From assembly GCA_947624695.1 (NCBI GenBank), contig CANQLN010000003.1, positions 1 to 24,524 of the forward strand: 24,524 nucleotides of DNA, written 5' to 3'. Shown piece after piece: positions 15,874-23,977 of this stretch. The stretch comes from an uncultured Bacilli bacterium (GTDB lineage Bacteria > Bacillota_I > Bacilli_A > RF39 > UBA660). The notes beneath the pieces were generated by a model. The model saw only the letters and a list, made by a program, of their open reading frames with translations. It was not told where the DNA came from and made no database searches. Positions within the stretch are counted from its first letter, which is position 1. The number at the start of each line of letters is the position of its first letter. The position numbers and the translations under genes are program-made.

Positions 15874-16923
15874 TGAATAATTTAAAAGAAACATTACTAA
15901 GTATTGGGAGGTCTCTTTGACATTCCTAATTTAAAAATTAAACTTAAAGAATTAGAAGAAGAAATTAACCAAGAAGGATTCTGGAATGATTTTGATAAGG
16001 CTAATAATATTAATCGAGAATACACAAGAATTAAAAAAATTGTGGAAAACTATGATAATTTGCTAGATAACCTGGAAACTTTAGAAATGTTAAAAAATGA
16101 ATTAGAAGATAGAGAATATTCTTTAGAATATCAAAAATTAGAAAAAAGCATTTTAGAATTAGAATGCCAAGTTCATTTAAGCGGCCCTTATGATAGTCTT
16201 TCTTGCTTTTTAGAAATTCATCCGGGGGCAGGGGGCACAGAATCTTGTGATTGGGCTTCCATGCTTCTTCGAATGTATGAAAGATTTTGTGAAAAAAATA
16301 ATTATCATTTTGAAAAAATATATGAAACTCCCGGAGAAGAAGCAGGGATCAAATCCGTTTTAATTAAAATAGAGGGGGAATACCCTTATGGCTATTTAAA
16401 AAGAGAAAGTGGCGTTCATCGGTTAGTAAGAATTTCTCCTTTTGATGCGGGAAGAAGAAGGCATACGTCTTTTGCCTCCGTTATTGTAACTCCTGAATTT
16501 CAAGATATACCGGAAATTGAAATTAAAGAAAGTGATTTAAAAATTGATGTTTACCATTCTAGTGGAGCTGGTGGTCAATCAGTTAATACTTCTAATTCAG
16601 CAGTTAGAATTACCCACCTGCCAACCAAAATTGTGGTTACTTGTCAAAATGAAAGAAGTCAATTAAAAAATAAAGATATGGCTTTAAAAATTTTAAAAAA
16701 TAAACTTTATGAAAGAGAACTTTCTTTAAAAGAAGAAGAAAAAAATAGTTTAAAAGATACTTCTAAAAATATTGATTTTGGAAGTCAAATAAGAAGTTAT
16801 ATTTTAGAACCTTATAAATTAGTTAAGGATGTTAGAAGTAATTATGAAAGTAATGAACCAGATAAAATTTTGGATGGTGACATTTTAGAAATGTTAGATT
16901 ATAATTTAAAAAATATTGACTAG
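15873..16923 (+). CDS. prfB: Peptide chain release factor 2, made by +1 frameshift
   Basis: RF2 ends translation at UAA and UGA. The gene starts at ATG 15873, which shares its A with the upstream stop. Fifteen codons (MNNLKETLLSIGRSL) lead to an in-frame TGA at 15918-15920, where the ribosome shifts +1 and continues with GAC at 15919 (DIPNLKIK). The full protein is 349 residues. It carries the RF2-specific SPF tripeptide (188-190) and the catalytic GGQ (233-235). An uninterrupted frame from TTG 15904 exists but would lack the true N-terminus. AAGGAG lies 13 bases before the ATG inside the giant gene, so the two are probably co-transcribed and coupled. In B. subtilis prfB follows secA directly; here it is 13 kb away. 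A terminator follows. Confidence 0.96.
15906..15921 (+). promoter_or_regulatory. Programmed +1 frameshift site of prfB
   Basis: GGGAGG TCT CTT TGA C: an internal Shine-Dalgarno element three bases before the CTT slippery codon, then TGA followed by C, a poor termination context. Low RF2 slows termination at UGA and lets the ribosome slip, so the factor controls its own synthesis. All elements of the classical site are present. Confidence 0.96.
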
Positions 16924-16947
16924 TTGGATCAACAATTAGTCTTTTTT
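16918..16947 (+). terminator. Intrinsic terminator of prfB
   Basis: GACTAGTTG (16918-16926), loop GATCAA, CAATTAGTC (16933-16941), then six T. The stem includes the prfB stop codon and one G-U pair. Confidence 0.9.
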
Positions 16948-17014
16948 CTTATGCAAATATTCTTTGCTAGGTAAAATAAAAATAAAAGTATTAAAATATT
17001 CTTTAGGAGGAGTT

Positions 17015-17713
17015 ATGAATATTGGTAAAAAAATAATAGAAATTAGAAAGAAGAATAATTTAAGTCAAGAAGAACTAGCTAAAATGTTTTTTGTAACAAG
17101 ACAGACTATATCAAGTTGGGAATGTGGAAAAAGTTATCCCGATATTGAAACCATTATTAAAATAAGTGATAAGTTTAATGTTTCTTTAGATAAACTATTA
17201 AAAGGAGATACAGAAATGGTTAAAAAAATTGATAAAAAAATAAAACTTAATAAATATTTAATTATTACTTTAATTATATTAATTATAATATCTGTGCCGT
17301 TAGGTATTTATGGATACAAAAAAAATAAAGAACTCCAAAATAATAGTGTTATAGAAACTATTCCTGAAGATTATGCGATTATCGAATTAGATTTAGATAA
17401 TATTAAATTTAATGATGACTTAACAGTAGGAGATTATATTGATTATTATGTTGATATAAATAATAGTCCTTTATATCAAGGAATAAAAATAGAATCTTTA
17501 AGAAATGATAGGAATAAAATTGTTAAAAATATTACTGATGCCAAACATCTTTATGTTAGTATTCCTAATGCTGAATTTGCTGTTATGATGCGAATTAAAA
17601 CTCTTAATAGTAGTAATGCTGAAATAAAAAAAAGTAAGATTAAAAATATTATAATAGATAATAGTATAAAAAATACAATATTAAATGAAGTATCAACTAC
17701 AAAAGAAGATTAA
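17015..17713 (+). CDS. XRE-family regulator with membrane anchor
   Basis: A 232-residue protein. Residues 1-60 form a Cro/C1-type helix-turn-helix (IGKKIIEIRKKNNLSQEELAKMF, then RQTISSWECGKSYPD). A linker and one membrane helix (about 80-101, YLIITLIILIIISVPLGIYGY) follow, and the C-terminal 130 residues should be outside the cell. This arrangement suggests a sensor that links an external signal to DNA binding. AGGAGGAG (17005-17012) decides ATG 17015; an upstream frame from 16964 lacks a ribosome site. It stands alone between two terminators, and its targets are unknown. Confidence 0.88.
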   Translation: MNIGKKIIEIRKKNNLSQEELAKMFFVTRQTISSWECGKSYPDIETIIKISDKFNVSLDKLLKGDTEMVKKIDKKIKLNKYLIITLIILIIISVPLGIYGYKKNKELQNNSVIETIPEDYAIIELDLDNIKFNDDLTVGDYIDYYVDINNSPLYQGIKIESLRNDRNKIVKNITDAKHLYVSIPNAEFAVMMRIKTLNSSNAEIKKSKIKNIIIDNSIKNTILNEVSTTKED

Positions 17714-17737
17714 AAATAAATAATATCTTCTTTTTTT
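17701..17737 (+). terminator. Intrinsic terminator of the XRE gene
   Basis: AAAAGAAGAT (17701-17710) pairs with ATCTTCTTTT (17725-17734), running into the T tract to 17737. The stem overlaps the last codons and the stop. Confidence 0.85.
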
Positions 17738-17758
17738 GTGAGAATTTTATGATATTTA

Positions 17759-17787
17759 TTGCTAAATTAGTTACTTTTAGTTACAAT
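17759..17787 (+). promoter_or_regulatory. Promoter of the tilS-ftsH-secG operon
   Basis: -35 TTGCTA (17759-17764), 17-base spacer, -10 TACAAT (17782-17787). Transcription would begin near 17794, at or just before the tilS start codons, so the message may be nearly leaderless. Confidence 0.6.
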
Positions 17788-17803
17788 AGGCATTGTGAAT
17801 ATT

Positions 17804-19126
17804 ATGAAAGAAGTTGAAGAATTTTTAAATAGTATTTTAAAAGATAATACCAAAATTGTTCTTGGCTTATCTGGGGGACCAGATTCCATGTGTCTTTTTC
17901 ATGTTTTAAATTCTTTAAAAGATAAATATAATTTAGAAATTATTTGTGCTCATGTTAATCATAATACTAGAAAAGAAAACCAAAAAGAAAGAGATTTTGT
18001 AAAAGAATATTGTCTTAAAAATAAAGCTATTTTCGAAGAAATGACTATCTCTGAATATAAAAATAATAAATTTACGGAAAGTGAAGCTAGGGAAAAACGT
18101 TATGCCTTTTTTAATCAAGTAATGCAAAAATATAAGGCTTCTTATTTAATGACTGCTCACCATGGTGATGATTTAATGGAAACTATTCTTATGCGTATAG
18201 TAAGAGGAAGTAATTTAAAAGGTTATTTAGGTATTCCTAAAATAAATAAATATCATAATTATTATGTAGTAAGACCGCTTCTTTTGGTAAATAAAAAAAG
18301 AATAATGGAATATTTAAAAGAAAATAAAATTACATATATGATAGATAATTCTAACGAGAATGAAAAATATACCCGAAATAGATTTAGGAAACATGTGTTA
18401 CCAGAATTAGAAAAAGAAGATGAGAATGTTTATTTAAAATTTTTAAAGTATAGTGAAGAGTTAGAAAAGACAAGTAATTATCTCAATAAAATTGTTGATA
18501 AAAAGATTGCGAAAATATATAAAAATGGTAAAATATATATTGACGCTTTAATGAAAGAAGATGAATTTATTGTTGATAAAATATTAGAAAGAGTTATTGA
18601 AAATATTCAAAAAGAAGAAATATTTAATATTAATGATAAAGCTTTTCAAGAAATTAAAAAATTATTAACTAAGAATAGTAATAAAAAGATTTCTTTAAGT
18701 GATAATTTTATTGCCCGAAGAAGTTATAATTATTTAATTATTGAAAAAAATAAAAACATTGAAGATTATGAATATGTTTTAAATGATGAAGTTAATATTT
18801 TAAATAAATACAATATTAAAATTGTTAAAAAGAGTAATGATACCAGCAATAATGTAATTAGATTAAATAGTGAAGAAATATCTTTACCACTTAAAATAAG
18901 AAACATTAAAGATGGAGATAAAATTAAAGTTAAAAATTTACAAGGAAGCAAAAAAATTAAAGATATTTTTATTGATGTTAAACTTGATAGAGTTAAAAGA
19001 AAAGAATATCCTTTAGTTTTAGATAGTAAAGATAATGTAATTTGGCTTCCTGGATTAAAAAAATCAATATTTGATAAGGAAATTTTAGAAAAGTATGATA
19101 TAATACTTAAGTACACGGAGGAATGA
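17804..19126 (+). CDS. tilS: tRNA(Ile)-lysidine synthetase TilS
   Basis: TilS attaches lysine to C34 of tRNA-Ile(CAU) so that it reads AUA, an essential step for a genome that uses AUA often, as here. The N-terminal PP-loop ATPase motif SGGPDS lies at about residues 23-28 (LGLSGGPDSMCLFH). It is followed by HVNHNTR, MTAHHGDD, and the RNRFRKHVLPELE stretch of the family. The C-terminal TilS domain (LPLKIRNIKDGDKIK to WLPGLKKSIFD) is present. The length of about 440 residues is normal. Starts at ATG 17804 and GTG 17795 are both possible, and neither has a strong ribosome site. ftsH begins one base after its stop. In Bacillus an hpt gene lies between tilS and ftsH; it is absent here. Confidence 0.95.
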   Translation: MKEVEEFLNSILKDNTKIVLGLSGGPDSMCLFHVLNSLKDKYNLEIICAHVNHNTRKENQKERDFVKEYCLKNKAIFEEMTISEYKNNKFTESEAREKRYAFFNQVMQKYKASYLMTAHHGDDLMETILMRIVRGSNLKGYLGIPKINKYHNYYVVRPLLLVNKKRIMEYLKENKITYMIDNSNENEKYTRNRFRKHVLPELEKEDENVYLKFLKYSEELEKTSNYLNKIVDKKIAKIYKNGKIYIDALMKEDEFIVDKILERVIENIQKEEIFNINDKAFQEIKKLLTKNSNKKISLSDNFIARRSYNYLIIEKNKNIEDYEYVLNDEVNILNKYNIKIVKKSNDTSNNVIRLNSEEISLPLKIRNIKDGDKIKVKNLQGSKKIKDIFIDVKLDRVKRKEYPLVLDSKDNVIWLPGLKKSIFDKEILEKYDIILKYTEE

Positions 19127-19127
19127 T

Positions 19128-21110
19128 ATGAATACACCAAAAAATAATAATCGAATGAAGAACACTTTCCCATATATAATATTATGTGGCGTTATAGTGG
19201 CTATCTTAATTATTGTAACTTTACAAGGTAATAAAGTTAATGAACTAACAACTGGGGAATTAATGCAAAATTTAAAAGATAATAATGTTACCGAAATTTT
19301 AATTACTCCTAATAGTAATGAATCTGTTTATTATGTAGAAGGAAAATTAAAAGGTTATAAAGAAACGGAAAGTTTTAAAACAAAGATAATTGAAGGCGAA
19401 GTAGCTCAAGTTACGGAATACTTAACCAAGAATGATATTGAAGAATATGATACGAAAAGTGATCCTGGTAGTAGTGCTTTTCTATACATTTTAGTTAATG
19501 TTCTACCATTTGTGGTAGTGATTATCTTTGGTTATGTTTTAGTAAAGAAACTAGCGATGTCTAATAAAAACTCTGTTGACTTTGGACGTAGTAGAGCAAG
19601 ACTTAGCAATGATAGTGATAAGAAAACATTTAATGATGTGGCTGGCTTAACTGAGGAAAAAGAAGAAGTAGCCGAATTAATAGATTTCTTAAAGAATCCT
19701 AAAAAATTCCAAAAATTAGGAGCTAGAATTCCAAAAGGCGTTTTATTAGTAGGCCCTCCTGGAACTGGTAAAACTCTACTTGCCAAAGCGGTAGCGGGTG
19801 AAGCTAACGTGCCATTCTTCTACATTAGTGGTTCTGACTTTGTCGAATTATTTGTTGGAGTTGGGGCGTCAAGAGTTAGAGATATGTTTAAGGAAGCCAA
19901 AAGAAGTGCTCCTTGTCTAATCTTTATCGATGAAATCGATGCTGTTGGTCGTCAAAGAGGTACTGGTCTTGGTGGTGGCCACGATGAAAGAGAACAAACA
20001 TTAAACCAATTATTAACCGAAATGGATGGTTTTGGTGAAAATGAAGGTATTATTATAATTGCAGCGACGAATAGACCAGATGTCTTAGACCCTGCGTTAC
20101 TTCGTCCAGGACGTTTTGACCGTCAAGTAACAATTAATTTACCTGATGCTCGTTCAAGAGAACAAATTTTAAAAGTTCATGCGAAAAATAAAATTTTAGA
20201 TAAATCAGTTAATTTAAATAATTTAAGTTTAAGAACACCAGGCTTTAGTGGAGCAGACTTAGAAAACTTACTTAATGAAGCAGCCCTACTTGCCGTAAGA
20301 CGTAATAAACCGGCCATTGGAATGAATGAAATCGATGAAGCAACAGATAGAGTTTTAATGGGACCAGCGAAGACTTCTAAACAAATTACCCAAAAAGAAA
20401 AGAAATTAGTCTCTATTCATGAAGCCGGACATGCCGTTATTGGTATAAAATTAGAGGACGCTAATGAAGTTCATAAGATAACTATTATTCCAAGAGGTAT
20501 GGCTGGTGGTTATACGATGATGCTTCCTAAAGAAGAAAAGATGTTAGTTAGAACTAAGAAAGAATTAACTGCCGAAATTACTGGCCTTCTTGGAGGACGC
20601 GTCAGTGAAGAAATGTTCTTACATGAAATATCAACCGGAGCTTCTGATGACTTTAAAAAAGCCACGAATATTGCCAGAAGTATGGTTACTGAATATGGTA
20701 TGAGTGACTTAGGACCAATGCAATATGAAGAACAAAATGGTAGTGTTTTCTTAGGAAGAGACTATGGAAAGAGTAAAAACTTTAGTGATCAAGTTGCCCT
20801 AGAAATTGATAGAGAAGTCAGAAAAATAATTGATGAATGCTATGAAAAAGCTAAAACAATTATTGCAGATAATAAAGCGTTAATTATGCTTTTATCAGAT
20901 GCTTTAATGAAATATGAAACTTTAACAAAAGAACAAATTGAGTACATTGTGGAAAATGGTAATATTGATTTTGAAGTTAAAGCGGAAGAAGAGGAAGAAA
21001 AATTAACTTTCGAAGAGTTAAAAGAAAAAGCTAAAGAATTAAAAATAAAAGGCTATTCTAAAATGAATAAAGAAGAATTAGAAGATGCTATATATGGAAA
21101 GGAAGAATAA
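19128..21110 (+). CDS. ftsH: ATP-dependent zinc metalloprotease FtsH with SAP/Rho_N-like tail
   Basis: FtsH is a membrane-bound hexameric protease that degrades misassembled membrane proteins and short-lived regulators. The 660 residues contain two membrane helices (about 14-34 and 114-138) enclosing a small extracytoplasmic domain. The AAA module has Walker A GPPGTGKT (209-216), Walker B IFIDEIDAVG and the RPGRFDRQ second region of homology. The zinc site is HEAGH (His431, Glu432, His435). After the peptidase domain, residues 626-656 (LTFEELKEKAKELKIKGYSK and on) match the short helical SAP/Rho_N-type fold, an unusual addition. GGAGGAA (19117-19123) at the end of tilS sets the start. secG follows three bases later. 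Confidence 0.98.
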   Translation: MNTPKNNNRMKNTFPYIILCGVIVAILIIVTLQGNKVNELTTGELMQNLKDNNVTEILITPNSNESVYYVEGKLKGYKETESFKTKIIEGEVAQVTEYLTKNDIEEYDTKSDPGSSAFLYILVNVLPFVVVIIFGYVLVKKLAMSNKNSVDFGRSRARLSNDSDKKTFNDVAGLTEEKEEVAELIDFLKNPKKFQKLGARIPKGVLLVGPPGTGKTLLAKAVAGEANVPFFYISGSDFVELFVGVGASRVRDMFKEAKRSAPCLIFIDEIDAVGRQRGTGLGGGHDEREQTLNQLLTEMDGFGENEGIIIIAATNRPDVLDPALLRPGRFDRQVTINLPDARSREQILKVHAKNKILDKSVNLNNLSLRTPGFSGADLENLLNEAALLAVRRNKPAIGMNEIDEATDRVLMGPAKTSKQITQKEKKLVSIHEAGHAVIGIKLEDANEVHKITIIPRGMAGGYTMMLPKEEKMLVRTKKELTAEITGLLGGRVSEEMFLHEISTGASDDFKKATNIARSMVTEYGMSDLGPMQYEEQNGSVFLGRDYGKSKNFSDQVALEIDREVRKIIDECYEKAKTIIADNKALIMLLSDALMKYETLTKEQIEYIVENGNIDFEVKAEEEEEKLTFEELKEKAKELKIKGYSKMNKEELEDAIYGKEE

Positions 21111-21113
21111 TTT

Positions 21114-21332
21114 ATGTTAGAAACAATACTTTTAGTAATCTCTGTTTTACTTATTGCTATTGTCTTATTACAAGGTAATAAAGCAACAGATGGTTCTGGT
21201 ATAATAACAGGAGGAAATCAAGAATTATTCCAAAACATGAAAGAAAGAGGAGCCGAATTATTTATAACTCGCGCTACTTTAGTTCTAGGTCTTGTCTTCT
21301 TCTTAATATCATTTATTATATTCTTACAATAA
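21114..21332 (+). CDS. secG: Preprotein translocase subunit SecG
   Basis: SecG is the small SecYEG subunit that assists SecA-driven export. The 72 residues form two membrane helices (about 2-19 and 52-71) joined by a Gly-rich loop (QGNKATDGSGIITGG). LLQGNK and the FLTRAT-like ELFITRATLVLG segment are typical of the family. It starts three bases after ftsH, with a ribosome site (AAAGGAAG) in the last ftsH codons, and is followed by a terminator. Confidence 0.93.
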   Translation: MLETILLVISVLLIAIVLLQGNKATDGSGIITGGNQELFQNMKERGAELFITRATLVLGLVFFLISFIIFLQ

Positions 21333-21335
21333 CGG

Positions 21336-21355
21336 GAGGTTTAAAACCTCTTTTT
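21336..21355 (+). terminator. Terminator of tilS-ftsH-secG
   Basis: GAGGT (21336-21340), loop TTAAA, ACCTC (21346-21350), then five T. The stem is short but GC-rich for this genome. Confidence 0.8.
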
Positions 21356-21580
21356 ATTTTGTCTAGTCATAGTGTCCGGTAAGTAGTAAGTGTTAAAAAA
21401 TTGTATTATAATAACTTCCATGATAGGGAGTTATTTTTATAAGTAATCAAATTCAAAATGTTGAAAAATTTGGGCAAAAGTTAACGATTAGTAGGTAATG
21501 TTTCAAATACTGAATAACATAACGACCAATCGTTATAAAAAGATTTGAATTTGGTTATATTATAATTATGGGTTGATAAT
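21356..21580. other. Intergenic region with hairpin and nested inverted repeats
   Basis: A ten-base hairpin pairs AATAACTTCC (21410-21419) with GGGAGTTATT (21426-21435) and is followed by TTT, a possible terminator or RNA end. Further on, CAAATTCAAA (21448-21457) and TTTGAATTTG (21544-21553) are exact inverted copies. Inside them, TAACGATT (21482-21489) pairs with AATCGTTA (21528-21535). The outer arm lies next to the -10 TATAAT (21561-21566) of the small XRE gene, so an autoregulatory operator or a structured leader is plausible. Confidence 0.4.
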
Positions 21581-21817
21581 ATGAAAGTGAATGATGCTGT
21601 AAAAGCCAAAATTAATAAAATATTATTTGAACGTAATATGACAGTTAATAAATTAGCTATTTCTTCGGGTTTAATGCAAAGTACCGTTGATAGTATTTTG
21701 AATGGTCGAAGCAAAAATCCTACTTTGGGTACAATCAGCAAAATATGTCATGGCATTAATATGCCTTTAAGTGAATTTTTTCAAGATGAAGTATTTGAAG
21801 ACATTGATGTAGAATAA
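21581..21817 (+). CDS. Small XRE-family HTH regulator
   Basis: A 78-residue single-domain Cro/C1-type DNA-binding protein. The helix-turn-helix covers about residues 20-60: MTVNKLAISSGLMQSTVDSI, NGRSKNPTLGTISKICHGIN, with an acidic C-terminus (QDEVFEDIDVE). GGTTGAT (21571-21577) precedes ATG 21581. It lies 60 bases upstream of the frameshifted surface-protein gene, with no terminator between, so it may be co-transcribed with that operon or regulate it. This is inferred from position only. Confidence 0.88.
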   Translation: MKVNDAVKAKINKILFERNMTVNKLAISSGLMQSTVDSILNGRSKNPTLGTISKICHGINMPLSEFFQDEVFEDIDVE

Positions 21818-21877
21818 TACACATTGTTTTTAATATAGATAAAAAATTCGGTATTTGAAACATAAGGAGTAAGAGTT

Positions 21878-22575
21878 ATGAAAGTAAAAGACTGGCTTAG
21901 CCACTTCGGGGGGGGGGTTATTATAAACATTTAAAAATATTAGTATCAGTACTTATTGTAATGACTCTTTTATGTACTTTAAAATTTTTATTAAAAGATA
22001 GTTATGCCTATTATGGTGGTAGTAATGAACTTCCAATTTTAAGCACGAAAATTGGAAATTTTTCAAGTGGTAATGAGAATTTATCACCAAAGGCTTCACA
22101 TGCTGATATTAACATTTTATTGTATTTACAAGATGGAGTTGGATCAAACAAGTATAATCAAGTGGATTATATGCCAGTGTATGGTTATACTTTAAATAAA
22201 GAAAAATCAGTATGCACTCCTAAAAGTACCAATTTTTCTAAGTTTGATATTGATAGTGATAAAGTAATTGTTGAGATGCAAGAGAATAAGCCAGATCAAG
22301 TAAATTGCCGAGTATATTATGACTTAAATGATGATTCTGATTTAATTATATATACTTTAGTAGAAAATAAAAACTTCGGATCAGAAGAATTAGATGGAAA
22401 ATATTATCAATTTGTAGAAGAAATACCAGATACAACTTATCAGTATTATAAATATAAATGTCGTGATGGCGATATAGTAGATTTGGCATATGATGAACAA
22501 ACTAGAATATTTAGTTATGAATCATCAAAGCCAAGTGTTTGCTATGCATATTTTAATAAGAAAGTTGAGGAATAA
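21878..22575 (+). CDS. Surface protein gene, out of frame at a G10 tract
   Basis: AAGGAG (21864-21869) precedes ATG 21878, which encodes MKVKDWLSHFGGG. As written, ten G (21908-21917) put the frame into a TAA at 21932. Losing one G restores YYKHLKILVSVLIVMTLLC and the whole downstream frame to 22575, giving about 232 residues. The only alternative start, ATG 21961, lacks a ribosome site and lies inside the hydrophobic helix. The restored protein has an N-terminal signal or anchor helix ending near DSYA, then two extracellular units of about 55-65 residues, each with two Cys (SVC to NCRVYYD; YKC to VCYAYFN). Its function is unknown, probably at the surface. The next gene follows six bases later. 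Confidence 0.75.
21908..21917 (+). repeat. G10 homopolymer, probable phase-variation tract
   Basis: Ten consecutive G near codon 11 of a surface-protein gene, by far the longest G run in this AT-rich window. Nine (or twelve) G would join the ribosome-site-equipped start to the 204-codon downstream frame; ten leaves it off. Confidence 0.8.
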
Positions 22576-22581
22576 ATTTAT

Positions 22582-23874
22582 ATGAAAAAGAAATTGATAA
22601 TTATATTTATTACTATATTAATTTTAATAGAAGGAATTTATGTTTTGTTACCCACCAAAAGATTTAAAGAAAGCATTGAAAAAGTAGATTACAAAGAAAA
22701 TAAATTAGATACGAGTAATTCGTTTGCGTATTATTTGGGCGATGGCAATGGAAATTATCAAGAAGTCGAAGATAGAAGTCAATGGCCAAGCAAAGAAGAA
22801 GGTTATTATTTTATAAAATCTGTTTGTTATAATGGAACTGGAGAAATTCAAGATTCGGAAGAATTAATAAATTATAATGATGATAGTCATAGTGCAATAA
22901 TAACAACAAAAAATTCTTTGCATTGTGACTTGTATTTTGACAATAATGATAATGTTATTAATTGGTTAGGAGCAGTGGATATCAATAATACTTTAGAAAC
23001 AAGGGAAGAACTAGAAGCAAGAAACCAAAAATTAACACCAAATGTATCCACTGATAAATTAGATACATTAAGAAGATATATAGGTACTTATGAGCAAGTT
23101 GAAAATAATTTTATTTGCTTTGGCATAGATAATATGGATGATTGTTTAGCAAATACCGATAAATACATGTATCGAATAATTGGACTTGATGAACAAAATA
23201 ATCAAATAAAAATATTAAAAGCAACTCCAATATTAAAAGACACTCAATCTGAATTTATGTGGGATCCGGTATTTGAGAATCAGGTTGATTGGGAAGAATC
23301 GCAATTATTTAATAATTTTAATTCTTATTTTATAGATAATTCAAGATATAATTATTTACAGGAGGAGCCATGGAAAAACATTATGGTTAGTAATCCAACT
23401 TGGTATATAGGAAATATTTCAACATCTTGGTCTAAGGTAAGTCATAATACTGAAACTTTATTTGAATATGAAAGATCAAAAATTCAAACAACAACAAGTA
23501 CAGCAGGCTTAATGTATGTAACGGATTATTTATATGCTTGTGGAGGGAAAGAATATAGTAAGTGGTATTCCATGTATGGTAAATGTTGGGCGAAGTGTGA
23601 AAATGCATTAAATGGTAAAGAAAATACTGGATCTGATGAAAAAGTAGAAGAATTAAGTAAATGTTATTCAGAATGGTCTATGGGATCATTTGGAGGAGCT
23701 ACTCAAGGATGGGTTCATTATTTGAATTGGGCTTTACAGAGTGGACAAGTATCTTCAAAAGACAATAATTCTGCCGGTTATCTTAGACCTGTATTTTATA
23801 TAAAAATTGATAATATAAAATTATATGGCCGTGGAAAATTAACGAATCCTTTTATAATTCAATTAAAGCAATAA
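22582..23874 (+). CDS. Membrane-anchored surface protein
   Basis: A 430-residue protein. An N-terminal helix (residues 4-24, KLIIIFITILILIEGIYVLLP) serves as anchor or signal. Residues about 46-125 contain a two-Cys unit (YYFIKSVCYNGTGEI to LHCDLYFD) like those in the preceding gene. The remainder (about 130-430) includes YMYRIIGLDEQNNQIKILKA, and a C-terminal SAGYLRPVFYIK resembling the DUF6273-type extracellular domains of gut Firmicutes, with scattered Cys (CGGKEYSKWYSMYGKCWAKC). The specific function is unknown. It follows the frameshifted gene by six bases, with GAGG upstream, so its expression could be polar on the G10 switch. The family suggestion is moderate only. Confidence 0.8.
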   Translation: MKKKLIIIFITILILIEGIYVLLPTKRFKESIEKVDYKENKLDTSNSFAYYLGDGNGNYQEVEDRSQWPSKEEGYYFIKSVCYNGTGEIQDSEELINYNDDSHSAIITTKNSLHCDLYFDNNDNVINWLGAVDINNTLETREELEARNQKLTPNVSTDKLDTLRRYIGTYEQVENNFICFGIDNMDDCLANTDKYMYRIIGLDEQNNQIKILKATPILKDTQSEFMWDPVFENQVDWEESQLFNNFNSYFIDNSRYNYLQEEPWKNIMVSNPTWYIGNISTSWSKVSHNTETLFEYERSKIQTTTSTAGLMYVTDYLYACGGKEYSKWYSMYGKCWAKCENALNGKENTGSDEKVEELSKCYSEWSMGSFGGATQGWVHYLNWALQSGQVSSKDNNSAGYLRPVFYIKIDNIKLYGRGKLTNPFIIQLKQ

Positions 23875-23904
23875 ACTTATTTAAATTATGTCAAAAATAC
23901 GTGT

Positions 23905-23958
23905 TATCTCCAAAAAAATACGTTATTAATTGATTTTTTTGGAGATATGGTGTATATT
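23905..23958 (+). promoter_or_regulatory. Inverted-repeat operator and promoter of the AAA ATPase gene
   Basis: TATCTCCAAAAAAAT (23905-23919) and ATTTTTTTGGAGATA (23933-23947) are perfect 15-base inverted copies with a 13-base centre. The promoter -35 TTGATT (23930-23935) and -10 TATATT (23953-23958), spacing 17, overlaps the right arm. AAAAATACG is also directly repeated (23893-23901, 23914-23922). No T run follows the stem, so an operator fits better than a terminator. Confidence 0.6.
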
Positions 23959-23977
23959 AATGATAGGTGATGAATCT

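Noticed and set aside
18766..19173. 135-codon minus-strand hydrophobic frame over the tilS/ftsH junction
   Set aside because: It covers the conserved TilS C-terminal domain and the ftsH start on the other strand; the Ser/Leu-rich translation is typical of antisense AT-rich genes.
21481..21741. 86-codon minus-strand frame over the small XRE gene
   Set aside because: It is antisense to a clear helix-turn-helix gene and has no start signal; it is a shadow frame.
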